Numbered from the stretch's first letter, positions 11,301 to 24,670 are shown. The stretch is DNA of 64,000 nucleotides from Brachypodius melanocephalos (GCA_013398615.1 VZSR01003816.1:13103029-13167028), one strand, 5' to 3'. Translations and numbers: made by a program. Notes: generated from the sequence alone by a model not told the origin.

Positions 11301-12654
11301 GCGGCAGGCTCAGCCCGGGCTCTCGGCGCTCTGGGGTCGCTCAGGGGCGGGCAGAGCCGCGCTCCCTTTGCCAGGCAGGAATGGGTGGTGCTGGCACTGA
11401 GCAGGGCGGGGAGCGCCGTGGGGAGCTGCCAGCTGCTGGCACGGCCCAACAGGTAGTTTTGAATTGGTTTGGATTAGGAAATGTTTATTCAGTGCCCTGC
11501 GTGCCGGAGGGGCCCTCTGGGGAGCCGAGACGCTCTTCAGGGAGAGGATTCCTCTGCAGGACTTCCCACTTGTTGGAACGACACCAATTGCATTTCCAGC
11601 CAAAGGCTTTCCTCTGTGTATTTCACGGAGTTGGATGATTGTGGAGTACCCGCAGTCAGGTCCATCCTGAATTATTTTTTTTTTCCCAGGAATCTGATGG
11701 TTCCCCTCCCGGTGTAGCAGATCTTACCCAACAGCATTCAGAGTGCTGAACTGCCCTGTGGCTCCTCCGAGCCTCCCATCCTCAGCCCGGCACTGGCGCC
11801 TCCCCTGAGTACAGAGGAGCACCCTGGGTGTCATCCCAGCAATTCCTCCCCTAGCACTGGCTCCGTGTCCTGCTCCACGGTGGAGACACTGGATTTTGTG
11901 GTTATGAGTTAATTTTGCTTCTTTCCATTAATAGGAAAATGCTGTGTGAGTCCAGAGTGTTAATCACTATTGTAGGGGAATAAAGAGCAGAGATTTCCTC
12001 TAATCCCCTTTAAATGGCCTCCAAATGAGGACTCAACAAAGATGACTAATGACAGACATGATTGAACTAATTTAGTAGGTGAAGCTCCCAGCTCCTCGAG
12101 CTCACTCACAGCCTCTTTGCCCTCACAGCTGAGTAAAACAAACTCATTAGTTTTGTTTTGTTTTGACCAGAGGATTCCCTTTCTCTACTGAAAACATTTT
12201 TGTTCTCTCAGCAAACCTTTTCCTTGCTGCTGCCAAATACCATCTCCCTAATGGGATGCTAAATCCAGTTCCAGTTAGCAGCCAGCTGCATCCTCATCCC
12301 TCACCTATCCTGCCCCTCGAAGGGTTCCCACTGAGCACACATCAGTCTCTCACCAGCTGACAACTGTAATGAAATAGAAAGTCAATGGAATTTCTCTGGG
12401 GATCTCTGGAATGTGTCTGGAAGCCTCTCTGAAGAAGGTTCCCTTCCAGGCCCATAACACACCAAAACCTGTGCAGAGAAAAGGGCAAAACTGGGGGTCT
12501 CATCCCCACAACACTGGGAGTGGTAATTGGAGTACCAGTGCTGTCCATCTTGCTTTTGTTTAATTATCTTTTTGTATTGTTTGTGCCTGCCTAGACCCGA
12601 GCAGGCAGGGAGGGTTTGATGGATAATATGTGAAATCCAGGTCAACACATCCAA
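11301..12654. other. Gene-free stretch
   Basis: Mixed composition. A patch at 11895-12075 has GAGTTAATTTTGCTTC and TGATTGAACTAATTTAGTAG words. No gene or repeat recognised. Confidence 0.55.
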
Positions 12655-12765
12655 GTGTTACTGCCTCATAATTTGCTGCGCCGCAGAGGCCAATAGAGAT
12701 GCCTTGTGTTATTAATTATGCCAATATATTTTCCTGAGCAATGTGATTAATTATGCTGTGTAGGG
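12655..12765. promoter_or_regulatory. CNE-like block with a repeated homeodomain site
   Basis: ATTAATTATG occurs twice (12711-12720 and 12746-12755), 35 bases apart, with CCAATATATTTTCC between them. Paired identical homeodomain words in a compact AT-rich island suggest a regulatory element. Confidence 0.4.
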
Positions 12766-15024
12766 CAGGGCTGCTGGCCTGTGCTGTGGCTGTTCTCAGG
12801 TGGAGGTGGCTGGAATGGGGAGCAGGCAGCAAAATCTGCAATTGCTCTCAGTCCTTCTCTTCCAGAGCATGCAGGGGGAGATACAATTCCTGGCATTTTG
12901 CATGCCAGAGAGCCACAGGGCTGCAGGGAGCTGCCTCTGGCTGGGCAGCTGGTCTGGGGGAATGGGCAATGCCAGAGGGATCACAGGATGCCACCAGCAC
13001 CACGTGGCCTCGTGTTTAGCACTGCAGGGGTGGATTTCACTTAAATTGCAGGGACTCGTCTGTTCTCACTGAACTTCTGAAAAGTGGATCCAGAAGTTGC
13101 TCCTGTAACTCATTTCATTTTCTTTTACAAGTTCACAGTGCAGAGTCTGTGCTGTGCTGGCTGTGCTCCCACACCCAGGGCACAGCCCCCTCGGGGGCAC
13201 AGGAGGGCTGGACCCCATCCCAGGTGATATCCCAATAACTGCTACCAATCTGCAGGGTGGAGACAGAACACAGGCCTTGCAGCTTGGCCACAGGGTGAAA
13301 ATATTCATAAAAATCCCATTTCTTTGGGTGCCAGCAGGCCCTGGGCAGGGTGTGCTGCCCAGCCCAGCATCCCCAAAGCCTGGCAGGCTGGTGCTGTCTG
13401 CAGGGCTCAGCTCTGCTGGGGTTCCCGTGGGGAGAGGATCCTGTGCCCTGTCCCTCAGAGCGCTGCTCCCGCCCTGCAGTGCAGCTGAGCCCTCTCTGTC
13501 TTTTGTCTCCATCAAGGTCACAGAAGAGCCGTCACCCTTTAAGTGCCAAGAGGAGGTCTCTCACCCTCCGGTGCCAGAAGACTGGGAACAGTAAGGCAGC
13601 TGCTCACTCTCCCAAGGGTTGCTCTGTGGTTGCATGTTCACTGGGTTTCCTCTGGCCATTTTCCCCTCCTTGCCATGAGTGTGATTTTGGTGGTTTGTGT
13701 CTCCCACGCCACTCAGGCCTGGCAGTCACACAAACCACCGTGCTGGTGGTGGGAACTGCCCTGTCCTCCCGCTGATGCTCACAGATCTCGAGCGGCACTT
13801 TCCCCATCACCAAGGTGATCATCCCTGTGGCAGGAAGAGCACAACGTGGGGTGAGGGTGCCTGGCTTCCCCGGGCATCAGAACCCCTCTGAGCGCATCCA
13901 GCAGTCCTTTGGGCTGCTAGAAGCTCCATCTCAGTCACAAATCCCTCAGAAGGTGAGCTGTTCCTGGGAGCTGTGTGGGATTGATGTGCTCTGGGCAGCA
14001 GGATCTCCCTGTGCCTGCACTGGGGCAGCGCTGTGCTCACCGTGACCGCTGAAATTCCAATTTCACACCGCTTTGAACTCGCTCTCACTGCGGCTGGGGA
14101 CATGAAAAATGTCTTCATTAAGGAAAGTCCTGGTCTCCTGGCTGGGAGCTAAATGTTGCCTTACTGTGTGCCACAGTGGCCCCTGGGCTCCCCTGGGAGT
14201 CTGACAGGGCATGGCACCTCCCAAAAAGGGATTGCCTCTTGGTTTTTCTGCTGCTGTGACCATCCAGAGAAGGCTGCTGGCACTCACTCTGGCCGGTGAG
14301 GTGGTGTGTTGACCTCACCATTTCCCCACATTTCGGTGGGTGTGGGGTGAGGTGACCCTGCTCCACAGCCCCTGTGGTGAGCCCAGTGCAGAGCTGTAAC
14401 ACCCCGGGATTTTGGGAAGAGCGCAGGTGTGTACCCCACAGCCAGGGCTCAGGTGTGTACCCCATCACCCACATGATGTGCAGGTGTGTTCCCTTCTGTC
14501 AGGGCTCTGTTCCTCATCCCTGAGCCCCTGTCAGTCCCAGTACAGCACTTCCTCCCTTTTCCCCTGTCCCAGCACTGCTTTGCAGCGAGGTCCCCTGGGC
14601 CGAGATCATCCTTTGCTGCAGAGGCAGCAGAGGAGCTCCCAGAGCGCTGCTTTTTCTCATTATCCCCTGGGCACAAGCCTTGGTGACAGCCCTGGGCTCC
14701 CTCCAGCCTGCCGGGGCTGTGGTTGCTGCTGGAATGTCCCGAGTGGCGGTGGGGACAGGGTCACTGCTGTTCCCACTCGTGTGCCGTGCCTCAGTGTCCC
14801 CTCGGGGCTCTGTGTCCTCCCCACCGGAGCAGCCCCGGGGCTCTGCGGTCTCTGCCCTTCCCCTGCTCCTGCTCCCCAGCTCACCTGCCTGCCTGTTCCC
14901 TCCCTAATGCTCTGTCACCGGAGCGTTGTGTCCTTACTCCGGGAATCGGGCACTAAACCCGGAGCTGAGTCAAGCCCAGAGCCCCCTCCAGACTCCTCCA
15001 GCCCCGCGGTTTGCCCAGGGCTCT
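12766..15024. other. Gene-free GC-rich stretch
   Basis: Nothing recognisable besides short chance open frames. Confidence 0.55.
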
Positions 15025-15205
15025 GTTATTATCCCGCATCCCTGTAATTAGCTGCTTAGGCTGTGATTGCCCCATTGTCTGCTGGATGGGCTTAATCATT
15101 CTTTTCTCCTACAGTGGCAATTTTGTTCCAATTAATTATTTCAGTTTGAACAGCAATAGCTGGTTGAGTTTAGAGAGAAATTAAAAGGGTAGGGAAGGAT
15201 AATGA
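15025..15205. promoter_or_regulatory. CNE-like block
   Basis: Contains CCCTGTAATTAGCTGCTTAG, TGGGCTTAATCATTCTTTTC and GTTCCAATTAATTATTTCAG. Three or four TAATT-type cores lie in 180 bases between GC-rich flanks. Confidence 0.4.
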
Positions 15206-15464
15206 GGAATGAGCTAACTAGGGAGAGGTTGCAGACAGGGCTGCACGGGTCTCTGCTTCTGTTCCAGCCTCTGGCTTGCTCCCCAGAGAGTTTTACAGGC
15301 CTGGGAAATGCTCATGGGAGGGAGCTGAGATCTCTGACCCAAACTCTGCCATAAAACACGTTCAGCCACAGCCAGGAGCACCCTGCCATCATCACATGTC
15401 CCTCACTGACACGGCAGCACCCAGCAGCGCAGGTGACGTTCCCAAGGTGATTCCAGGTGAGATC

Positions 15465-15665
15465 GATCTGGATTTTTAAAAATTAAAAAAATAAATAAAT
15501 TTAAGATTAGCTAAGGTTTTGAAGGGAGTGAAAAAAAAAAAAATTAACGCCTTTCAAGATTTACAAAAATGCTGCCTGCGAAATTAATGTATAATTCAAT
15601 GGATTCCAGAGTAGTTTGAATATTTAAATTACGTATGGTCAAAGCAATAAAAAATCTGCATTTCC
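15465..15665. promoter_or_regulatory. CNE-like AT-rich block
   Basis: Very AT-rich, with TTTAAAAATTAAAAAAATAA, TGCGAAATTAATGTATAATT and TTGAATATTTAAATTACG. Partly simple sequence (A13 near 15531), so some of it may be only low complexity. Confidence 0.3.
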
Positions 15666-16174
15666 TCACTCTGAGCCCCCCAGACACAACTCTCCCCAGT
15701 GCCCCCTCCCCAAAAGGCGGCTCCTGCCTCTGCACTCCCAGAGCGATTGAGCCTCATTGCTCTGAAGAAATTGGAAAAACACGGCCGAGAGCGGCTGCTG
15801 TACCCCGCTAATGCAGGCGGGGCGATGGGCACCGCTGCCCCCAGCCCTGGGGAGGGGCAATGGCACCGACCCCCACCCTGCCGAGCCCCCCCCAGAGCCC
15901 GGGGCAGCCCGGCTGTGCAGGGCAGGATGGAGCAGCCGAGCTCCCAGCGCTGGCACAGGAGGACGGAGGGGTCTCATCCCCTGCCCTTGCCTCTCTCAGG
16001 GGCCGCAGGAGGGCTGTCTGGCCCTTCCCCATGTAGGTCTTTGATCCTTCAAGCCCCCGGGGACGTGTCCGTCTCCTCTCAGCTCCAGGGCAGCTCCCGC
16101 TCCTGGCTGTAGCCAGGGAAAAAAAAAGGAAAAACACCGACAAACCTCTCCCTCTGCCCCTCCCTCCACCCTCT

Positions 16175-16290
16175 CTCCAGATGCTGTAAATTTTCATTAG
16201 TATTCTGTAATTTAATGATCTGTTCCCAAGAGAAAATTAGTTTTCAATTTACCAAAAGTTGCCTGTTAATTTAAGTGTGATAGCGGGGGG
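16175..16290. promoter_or_regulatory. CNE-like block
   Basis: TTTTCATTAGTATTCTGTAA, TTTAATGATCTGTTCCCAAG and AATTAGTTTTCAATTTACC in one AT-rich stretch, bounded by pyrimidine-rich DNA on the left and CpG-rich DNA on the right. Confidence 0.35.
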
Positions 16291-17894
16291 CTCTGCTGGT
16301 GCCGGAGCCGTGTCCTGCGGCCCCCCCGCCCCTCCCGCCCGGGGAAGGGCAGCAGTGAGGGACACATCTAATAATACACCAAAACCCCTCGGAAATCTTC
16401 CACCCAGGGCTGCAGGCGTGTTTCTGGGAGCAAGGAAAGCGATCTCCTCCTGAAACAAGAGTTTATTTTGAACCTGGCAGACTCCAGCTGAGCTGGAGGT
16501 CGATGCTGGAAGACCGGGAGAGGCAGAACGTGCTGGGCTGGCTGGAATGTGCCAGAGGAGCCATCCGTGCCCACCCGGCTGCCACCAAACCCGCGGGGCT
16601 TTTAAACCATCCCTGGGCACCGGGCCCTGGAGCATCCCTGGCACGGCTCCACCGTTCTGGGCAGAGCCCTCTCCTGGGTCCGGGGGGACCGGGGGGGCTC
16701 TGTCTGAGGCTGCTGCAGCTCCCTGGGTGCAGGGATGGGCTCCAGGCTCTGTGCCTGCCCAGGTGGGTCTGAGGGCATCCCTGCCCCAGCTCCTGACGGG
16801 TGTCAGCCCCTCTCAGCACACTTTGAGAGGGATGGAGCTGGCTCTGCTCGTTAGGGGCTGTGGTAAAGAGTAGGTGCTGGGAGTCTCCGTGCAGGGAAAG
16901 TGCCTCAAGAGGAGCTCATTAACTTGAAAAATTGGGTCCAGAGGGCTCATTTGTCTGAGATCAGTTCACTGTTTTTTCTAGTGATGTGGAAAAAGAGGGA
17001 GGGGGACCTGAGCCTCTCCTCAGTGATTTGCTCTGTGATTTACCCCTTTCTCATTCACATTCTCTCCTTCAAATTGCCTTTAATACTATTTATTTTCCAT
17101 GGGCCTTAAGCCTACTCATGTGGAACGTCCGTAACCCTTCCCCCCCATGACACTGCACCCGTGGGACAGAGCAGGCACTGGCACAAATTTGTCCAGCCTG
17201 GCTCTGCAGGGATGTTTTTAGTGCCCCCTGGTCAGGCCCAGGTGGTGCCCAGCACACACTGCCTGTGTTTGCTGTCAGCTCCTGGTCTCCTGCAGGTTTG
17301 TGTCCCCTGTTGCCTCCCTCGTTCTGGTTGGGGGCAGATCCTGCTCCAAAGTGTCAGCAGGGGTTGATCCTGGCTCTGGCACAGCCACCAACACAAGGAG
17401 CTGCCAGATGCTGTTGTGTGGAGAGGCTCTAATGTCAGCTGGATTTTACTGGATGATTTTCCTTGGTTTTCTGGGCAGGTTTAGGGCAGAGGTGGCTGAA
17501 GGACACCTGTGCACAGGACAGCCCTGGAGGGGCTGCGGTGCCACCCTGCTGGCAGCCCCACAGCCACACCCAGTGCTGGCAGCAATCTCACCCTTTGCCA
17601 GCACTGCTGATAAAGGCAGAGCTGGCAAATCACAGCAAGGACTGGAGGGGAAGCCTGGAGTCACCACCTGGCCCCTGGCAGGGAAAGAGGCTGAGTGGAT
17701 GTGGGAGGAGGATGAGGGCAGGAGGACGTGGGAGGAGGGCACACTTTGAGCTCCCTGGAGCTGCTGGAGGTGAGGGTTTGGCCATGGGGCTGCTGAGCCC
17801 CTGCCAGCACTGCTGCACCCACCAAAGGAGAGCTCAGCACCCCTCCAGCCCCCACTGCACCTCTGCTGCTCCCCCCAGCCAGCCCTGCCCCAGA
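16291..17894. other. Gene-free GC-rich stretch
   Basis: GC-rich with short chance open frames. An AT-richer patch at 16910-17110 has no clear signature. Confidence 0.55.
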
Positions 17895-18320
17895 CGTGGT
17901 TAAATTAGAAGGGAAATCTATTACTTGTTAAAAAAAAACCCAAACAAACAGGGGAGCAAAGTCAGTGTTAAATATAGATCTATGATATGTAAATGAATCT
18001 GACAACTGAGTGAATAAAAAATGAAGGTTTAAATTATTGAAGGGTGGGAGGAGATGGTGCATGCAAATAGCGTTTATGTGGAAAGAGGCAGTGCTCAGAA
18101 CAGGGAAAGGAGGTTTTGAAATGTAATTATTTCTTTTAAGGAAAGGGCTACACATGAAATAAAAGCCAACAGAGCTGGTGGGTGTTTGTCTCAAAGCCTT
18201 TTTTCTCCTGCCTGTCCCTTTATCCTTCTGGCCTTTTTTTCCCCCCTGCAAAGCAAAGAGAGAAATCAAAGGCTACTGAGGATTTTTAGCGTAATTAAAA
18301 CAAGATAAATTAACTTTTGG
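17895..18320. promoter_or_regulatory. AT-rich block, possible regulatory DNA
   Basis: A 400-base AT-rich region with TAAATTAGAAGGGAAATCTA, ATGCAAATAG (octamer-like, at 18061) and TTTAGCGTAATTAAAACAAG. No gene or transposon. Confidence 0.3.
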
Positions 18321-21300
18321 CTGCTCACAAGTGAGACCAAGGGATGGCCGTTCACAGGCTGCTGCTGAGAGGGCAGGAGCAGGTGTCTGCTAATTGATTT
18401 GGTGGGGACAGGGCTCTGTGTCTGTCAGAGCCAGAGCAGCCACAGCCACCCCCTGGAATGGGTGGGGACCTCCAGCACTTTGCAGAGGAAGCATGGGCTT
18501 AACTTCCATGGAAAAACACCCATCTGATGTTAGCCTGCCAGGAGGATTCCTCCTGAATCCAGGAGGATTTCAGTACAGCTCTGCTGTGCAGACACTTGCC
18601 TGGGTTTTGTTCCTGTTCCTCCCTGTGCTGCCCAGGGCAGGATCAGAGTGTGGGGCTGGTTGTGGGAGCATTGGTAATTCAATATTGAAAATAGGAAACT
18701 CACTGGTGATTTTTGTCAATGGTAAAGCTGACAAGGAATTCTGGTGGTCAATCTGCAAGTGCAGAAAGTGCCCCCATCACCTTCCTCACAGGTGTATTTC
18801 TGCCTCCCTGACCCTCTTCAGGACTGATGGGGCAGGTTATGGGTTCCCTTTCCCTAATTCAGAATGTGATGGCTTGGGACGAGTTGTTGAAGCTAGAGAT
18901 CAAAATGTCATTTATTAGAAAAGTGCCTCCCTGGGGATTGCTATCCCTCCTTCATAATTTCCCGTGTGCTGACAGTGAGCTCTGCTGTGTCTAATCTGTC
19001 TTTCTGCCTGTTTACACAGCCCTCACTGTGGTGGCACCTGAGTGTCTCCCATGGCTTAAAAAATGATGGTTTGCTTCCCACTCCCTCTCGTGCTCTGCAG
19101 AGCCACAGGAGCTTCAGGCTTTATGGAAAGCACATGGAAGAGGTTTTCCTGTTCCCTTCCAAGATATCTGTGGTGGAGGGTCCTCCCCGGGGGTCTGCAC
19201 AGGGTGTGGTGACCCAGGACACTGCAGTCACAGGTGCTCTGGTGGTGGCTGCTGTCATGGAGCTCTCTGTGAGCTCAGGGTGGCCCTGGCATGCCCATCA
19301 CATCAGACCACCCTGGCATCAGCTCCTGCCTGATGTGGGCCATGGGCAGGCAGAAGGTGAGGGCAAGGTGGTCTTCCAGCCCACAGTGGGGTCCCCAGGT
19401 GATCCCTGTCCAGCTGGTGCCTCAGCTTGGATCCTGGCAGGACACGAGGGCCATGAGAGCCATCCTGGCCGACTCTCCAGCCACTGGGACAGGACCCAGG
19501 AGCAGTTCCTGCTCTCTAAGTGACAAATGACCCTGCACCACCATCAGGCACACAAGTGCACAGAGACTGGTACATCCTGCTGCAGATGATCCGAGATCTC
19601 TGGGATGTGTGGAATGGTTTGCTCTGTCTGTGCCATAGCCCAGGCTGGCTCAGGGGTTTGTGCCCCCTGCATGAACTCATCAAAGCAGTATTCTCCCCCC
19701 TAGACAGCTTTTGCATCAATGAAATGAGGGGAGAGGAGAATTCCTCCCTGGATCTCTCCTCATTTTCACTGTCTGCTTGACAGATGCCATTCATGCCCCT
19801 CGTCAGGCCAGGTCCCGGGGCTGGGGTGGCAGAGCCAGCCCCTGGTCCAGGCTCTCTGCAGGGTTCAGGGCACCGACCCCTGCAGTGCCTCTGTGTCTCA
19901 GCTCCACGGCTGCCGTGGTTCCTGTGGCTCCGGTGGCTCCCAGTCCATCCCAGTGCGGGTCCTTTCCTCCCCGGTTTGTCTCCATGGCGACGCGCTCTCC
20001 CTGCCGCAGAGCATCCTTGGCTCGCCACTTCCAGCGCTGCATTTGTGCTCCCAGCCTTTGTCTCCCGCCCGGCGCTGGCAGCCGGCCAGGCCAGGCATCC
20101 ATTTCAAAGCAGCCTTTGTTTTATCGGTGCACTGGCTGCTCAGAAATCCGTGGGATTCAATCGGGGTGAGAACACAGTGTTTCCCCGCTCTCCTCCTTCC
20201 CCAGCCGAGCTGGTGTGACCAGAGGGCAGCAGGATGGGGCTGTGCCAGCGGCCACACATGGGCGGGCAGCAGCAAGGGGGGGCAGGCGCTTTCCCCCTCT
20301 TCCCCTCCCCAGGCACAGCTGACATTTCCTTGCACGGTCAGATGTGCCATTTTCGGCACAGCCCTGTCCTCCAGGCTTAGGGGCAGCCGGATCTGCTGAA
20401 CTGAGGTAGTAGTTGAGACTGCAGCCCCTGGCAGAGGAAAGAAGTGCTTGGGGTGAACTCGAAGCCCAAAGCTGGGATCCTGCCCGAGCTCACTGCCTGT
20501 TCTCCTCTGTGACTGCCAGCTCTGCCAGAGGCAGGGCAGAGCCAGCTTGTTGGGCAGTGCAATCCATTAATTGCAATATCCATTCTTGCTTCCAGGGAGT
20601 TCAAGGCTTGGAAGAAGGGATGATGTTACACATCTGCTCGAGTGTGCAAAGACAGATGCAAAAGTATGTGCATGCATCCACAGGTGTATTATCGAGGGTT
20701 TCTGGGGACTCTGGTTTCCAGGCAGCTTCCCCAGGGTGCAGGGAGGCAGCCAGGGAGGGACACAAAAAAGGGGTTGTGAAATGTCATTGCTGAGGTCCTG
20801 GTGCTCCCCAGAGTGTCCCTGCAACCCTCAGAGCATGGAATGAGGCAGGAGGGAAGTGAGAGGATAATGGGAGAACAGTGAATACTTTGTTAAGGGCAGA
20901 AGCAGCAGCTGTGTGTCAGTCTTGCCCAGAAAAAAATGTCTCCAGGAGAACCTGTCCTCTGAAACAGGAGTCTGGGAAGGCAGCAGGGGCTGGGCAGCCA
21001 GTCCTGGGGCAGCAGCTGAGGGGAGTTTATCCAGCAGTTTGTCCTAGCCTGCTGCTGTGGGGAGCAGCTGGGACTGGAACTCCTTCAGCCTCGGGCCACA
21101 TCACTCAGAGCCTGGCTGTGCCAAGCTGGGCTGCAGCTGGAGCAGGCACAAGGAGCTGGCCTTGAGGGTCTCCTGGAAGGACCTTTCATGGTTCTGAACC
21201 TCAGACACTCTCCTGAGTGATTCACTGCATCGTTATGGTGAGATGGAACCGCCTCAGCACTGCAGTGCCTGCAACTGGGGCCACTGGGAGAACTGGGAGC

Positions 21301-23089
21301 ACAGGGAGGAGAATCAGGAGCGCAGGAGTTCAGCTCCCACAGAAAGACCCCAGCATGTGCCAGCTGTGGCTCAGGCACAACAGCAGCTGGAAGAGCCACC
21401 CTGGCAGCCCTGACATGACTTTGCATGAGGACACCTCCCCACCTGGAGACAGTCCCAGGAGGTAAAAAGTGCCAGAGCTCTTGCTGTGGTCTGTGGTGCT
21501 GCTCGATAAAGTGTGTCCTGGCCCCATTTTATTCTCCATAATTAGGAAACTCAGCAGACAAATGGCTCTCTGAAGCCTAAACCGGAGCATATTGCTGGCA
21601 CCAAAAGAACTGGTCTGCGACAGAGCAGGAATTGTTTGTGCCATTTCAGTGAGAAGTGCAAAGGAAACAGGTGAAACCTGTTAATCTGGCTTGTGCTGAA
21701 AAAGGGCAGGTGTGAGCGAGGTGATCGATGAGCATCGATCAGGAGGGGCTCGGTGCTGTTGGACACGGTGCAGGACAGAGGACAGAGCAGGGTGTGCAGC
21801 CCCGGAGCAGGTGAGGGCTGCAGGCTGCGGTCCCTGCCCCAGCCCCTCCCGGGGCTCCCTCTCCTCTCCCGGGGCTCTGCCGTTTTCTCTGGAGGAGCTG
21901 CTCACGTCTCTCTGACCAATTCACCAGTCGGGGTTAATCCTGGAGGACTGGATTTGTCCTCTGCCGTGTGTGTGGCTGGGCTGCACGCAGGGGAAGCTGT
22001 TTCCTCGGCGAACATCAGTGTTTGCAAGAGGCCACCGCAAATAACTGAGACTGGAGGGCAGAAACAGGAGGGGCAGCACTTTTCCCTGCATGCATCATCT
22101 GTATCCTCTTGGTGGTGGTTTGTAGCTCAGTGGGCTCTCCAAAAAACGCCCCACTACTTTCTGAAATTGTATTTTTGGTTTGCAAAAACCTAGAAACAAG
22201 CTAGAAAGAGCCATGGCTGTGGAGGGGAGTCCAGCATGTGCAGAGCCAGCAGAATTCAGAATCGCCTGGACTGCCCACAGGGCAGGTGATGGTGGCAGGA
22301 CCCATTGCTGTGGCAGCATCTTGAGGGGAATCTTCAGAGCTGAGGGTCTCCCACCAGCCCCCATGAGGGATTTGGACTGGGCCATATTCACTGACACCTG
22401 AGCAGTGAGGAGCATGAGACCTGGGGAGGGCTGCAGTAAATCCCACCACTGTGATTCCCTTGGGAAGTGCAATGCAGCCCTGGTAAATAAATAAAGATTG
22501 GATCTTGTCAGTCTCTCGTACTGCAGCACTTCCAAGCGCAGGGACGCGAGGCTGCCGTAATTGGCTGGATGCAGAGCGAAATCCAGGCTCAGCGATTCCA
22601 TTTTGCAGTTGGCAGCCTTCCCAAACGCAGATCAGGGAATGCGAGTTGGACTGGCTTTAAAACACAGGGAAATCCTTTATCTTTGATAATTTTTTTTTGC
22701 TGATTTAAAGGGTAGGATTAAATCCTCATTTAATAACCCCAAGTGCCTGCTCTGCCCTGCTCTGAGAGCGCTGCCAAGGCGCTGGGGCCCGGAGGAAAGG
22801 CAGGGAATGTTCTCCCCAGCACAGATCCCATGGCTGTTTGCTGCTGCTGCAGCCCGAGAAACGAAACCAAGCCTGTAAGCCCCAGCCTGAGCACGGGGTG
22901 GTGTTCACTGCTCTCCAGGTCTGTGTCCAGCTGCTTTCAGGGCTGATTGGAAGGCAAGCTCAACACTCTGCCACCAACTTCCAGTTATGTCATTTGTGGG
23001 TTTTTCTCCTAATTAAGGATCCTCAGAGCCCCAAATGTCGCTCTCTAACACACAGCGCAGCTGACTGCACTGACAGGCTCTGGGGCAGG
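18321..23089. other. Gene-free stretch
   Basis: No supported gene in 4.8 kb. A perfect palindrome with 8-base arms (CAGGAGGATTCCTCCTG, 18539-18555) is present. AT-rich patches at 21530-21620 and 22640-22740 are small and undiagnostic. Confidence 0.55.
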
Positions 23090-23640
23090 GATTGTTTTAT
23101 CAGTAAGTGCTGCCTGCTCAGTACCTTTATACTGCTGCCTCTTACCGTCACCTGGGCTATTTTTAAACCCTTAAATAAAGCGTCTACAACGAAAAGAAAG
23201 GAGCCTCCTTGCAGAGGAACACAGAGCCACCACACTGACGAGGAGACTGTTTTCCCTTGTCTGTCAAATCAGCTCATTTAGATTATTTGAGTCAAGAGCA
23301 ATTTTACAAACAATCTGTTTTGCCGGTGATAGCGGCTCCGCTCTGTGTGACGATTCTGAACGGAGCAAGCGGCTGCGAGTTATTGACAGCAAATTCTCCA
23401 CGTCCCCAGGCCCCAGCATCTCCCCAGACGTGAAGCAGAAAGTATTTTCTAACATGTCGGCTTCCTCTGCCTTGAGAGCAAAAACTGCAGCTGAAGGGGA
23501 AGGGCGGAGGGGATGGGAACGCTGAAATGGCGCCAGCTCCTCTTTAACTGTTTTCTCTGCCTCCTGCAGTTTATTCTCTTGCTCTGACGATATGAAAATC
23601 CTAATTAAAAGGTGAATGGGGATGTGACGATGAGAGGACG
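23090..23640. promoter_or_regulatory. CNE-like compound region
   Basis: It mixes TAAATAAAGCGTCTACAACG, AGCTCATTTAGATTATTTGA, GCGAGTTATTGACAGCAAAT and AAATCCTAATTAAAAGGTGA in about 550 bases with intact CpG and unusual non-repetitive complexity. TTGACAG is a TALE-type site. The likeliest regulatory region of the left half by appearance, but unproven. Confidence 0.35.
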
Positions 23641-24639
23641 TGCGTGTGTGCCAGGCTGGCAGGGTGCAGGTGGTGGCTGCTGTTGCTGGGAGAGGTATTT
23701 GGGGATCACTGCCCAGGAGGGCATGTTTGCCGAGTGGTGAAAGCGTAACTGCACGGGTCCACCCCTGCCAGCTGCCTGAATGCAGGCAGGTTGTTTGCCC
23801 TTGAGGAGTTGCTTCCATTATTTCTAATTTCCAATGCTGTGTGTGACCAGAGTGCTGCAGAACCGTTCGAACCCACGTCAGGGAAGGGCAGCAGTGCCAG
23901 GGTCGGGAGGGAGCAGCATGAGCTGGTTCCTCCCTGTCCTGCCCAGAATGCTCCTTCCCATCCAGGAACACGGGGGGTCCTGGGGACAGGGATCCCATGA
24001 GGAAGAGAAGCACTGACATTTCACAGATGGGGGTTAAGGATTTGTCTACCCTTCAAGGTGAAAGCAGCTCACAAGCCAGGTGGTTATGAACATAATTTTA
24101 AGCACAGAGGTGTTTTGCTGTCTCTACTGGAAGAATCAGAATCTGGGGCCTCAGCAAAGAAGTCCAGATGTGCAAGCCTCAGAGAGCACCAAGGGACAAA
24201 GAATGAACCAAAGAACTGTAGGAAGCAGAAGAGAAGGTCCTCCAGAACCTCAGCTCTCAAACAGCTCTACATTCAGCACATATTAAGGCTAAACCCAGGA
24301 GTGGTTAACATCTGAGCGCTGCTTCCAGCCAGCCCCCAGTACCACTGCTTTGGATGATGGGCTTTTGCAGGCATGACGCTCAATCTGCTGGCTCTCCTCA
24401 GAAGAAAACATTCTTCCTGTTTGAGGATTCCTGCATTTCCCTAGTCCATCTAGGAATTCATCAGTTCGATACGTGTCAGAACTCAGCTGAGCAGTGTTAC
24501 TTGTGAAGGTGAGAGACTTTGCTGACGGTGTATAGCCAGTTGCAGCACTTACATGCAGAAAGAAATCCACTGCTGCAGTGGTCTAGTTGCCAGGAGCACG
24601 TGCATAAATAACATTAGAGAACAATCTAAAATAATAAAG
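23641..24639. other. Gene-free stretch
   Basis: Open frames up to 85 codons (plus strand near 24058) resemble nothing I know. GC content falls from left to right. Confidence 0.5.
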
Positions 24640-24670
24640 AAAGCTTCAGACCTTGACTATGAGTTTTATT
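24640..24670 (-). terminator. Candidate poly(A) signal, minus strand
   Basis: On the minus strand AATAAA (TTTATT at 24664-24669) is followed, toward lower coordinates, by a T-rich stretch suited to a downstream element. It would end a minus-strand transcript coming from the direction of the TNRC6A promoter CpG island. No coding region is recognised for it. Confidence 0.35.

Noticed and set aside
22480..22500. Plus-strand AATAAA words in the upstream region (also near 1550, 8214, 10104, 11979)
   Set aside because: No upstream exon or downstream element supports a transcript end; AT-rich chance matches.
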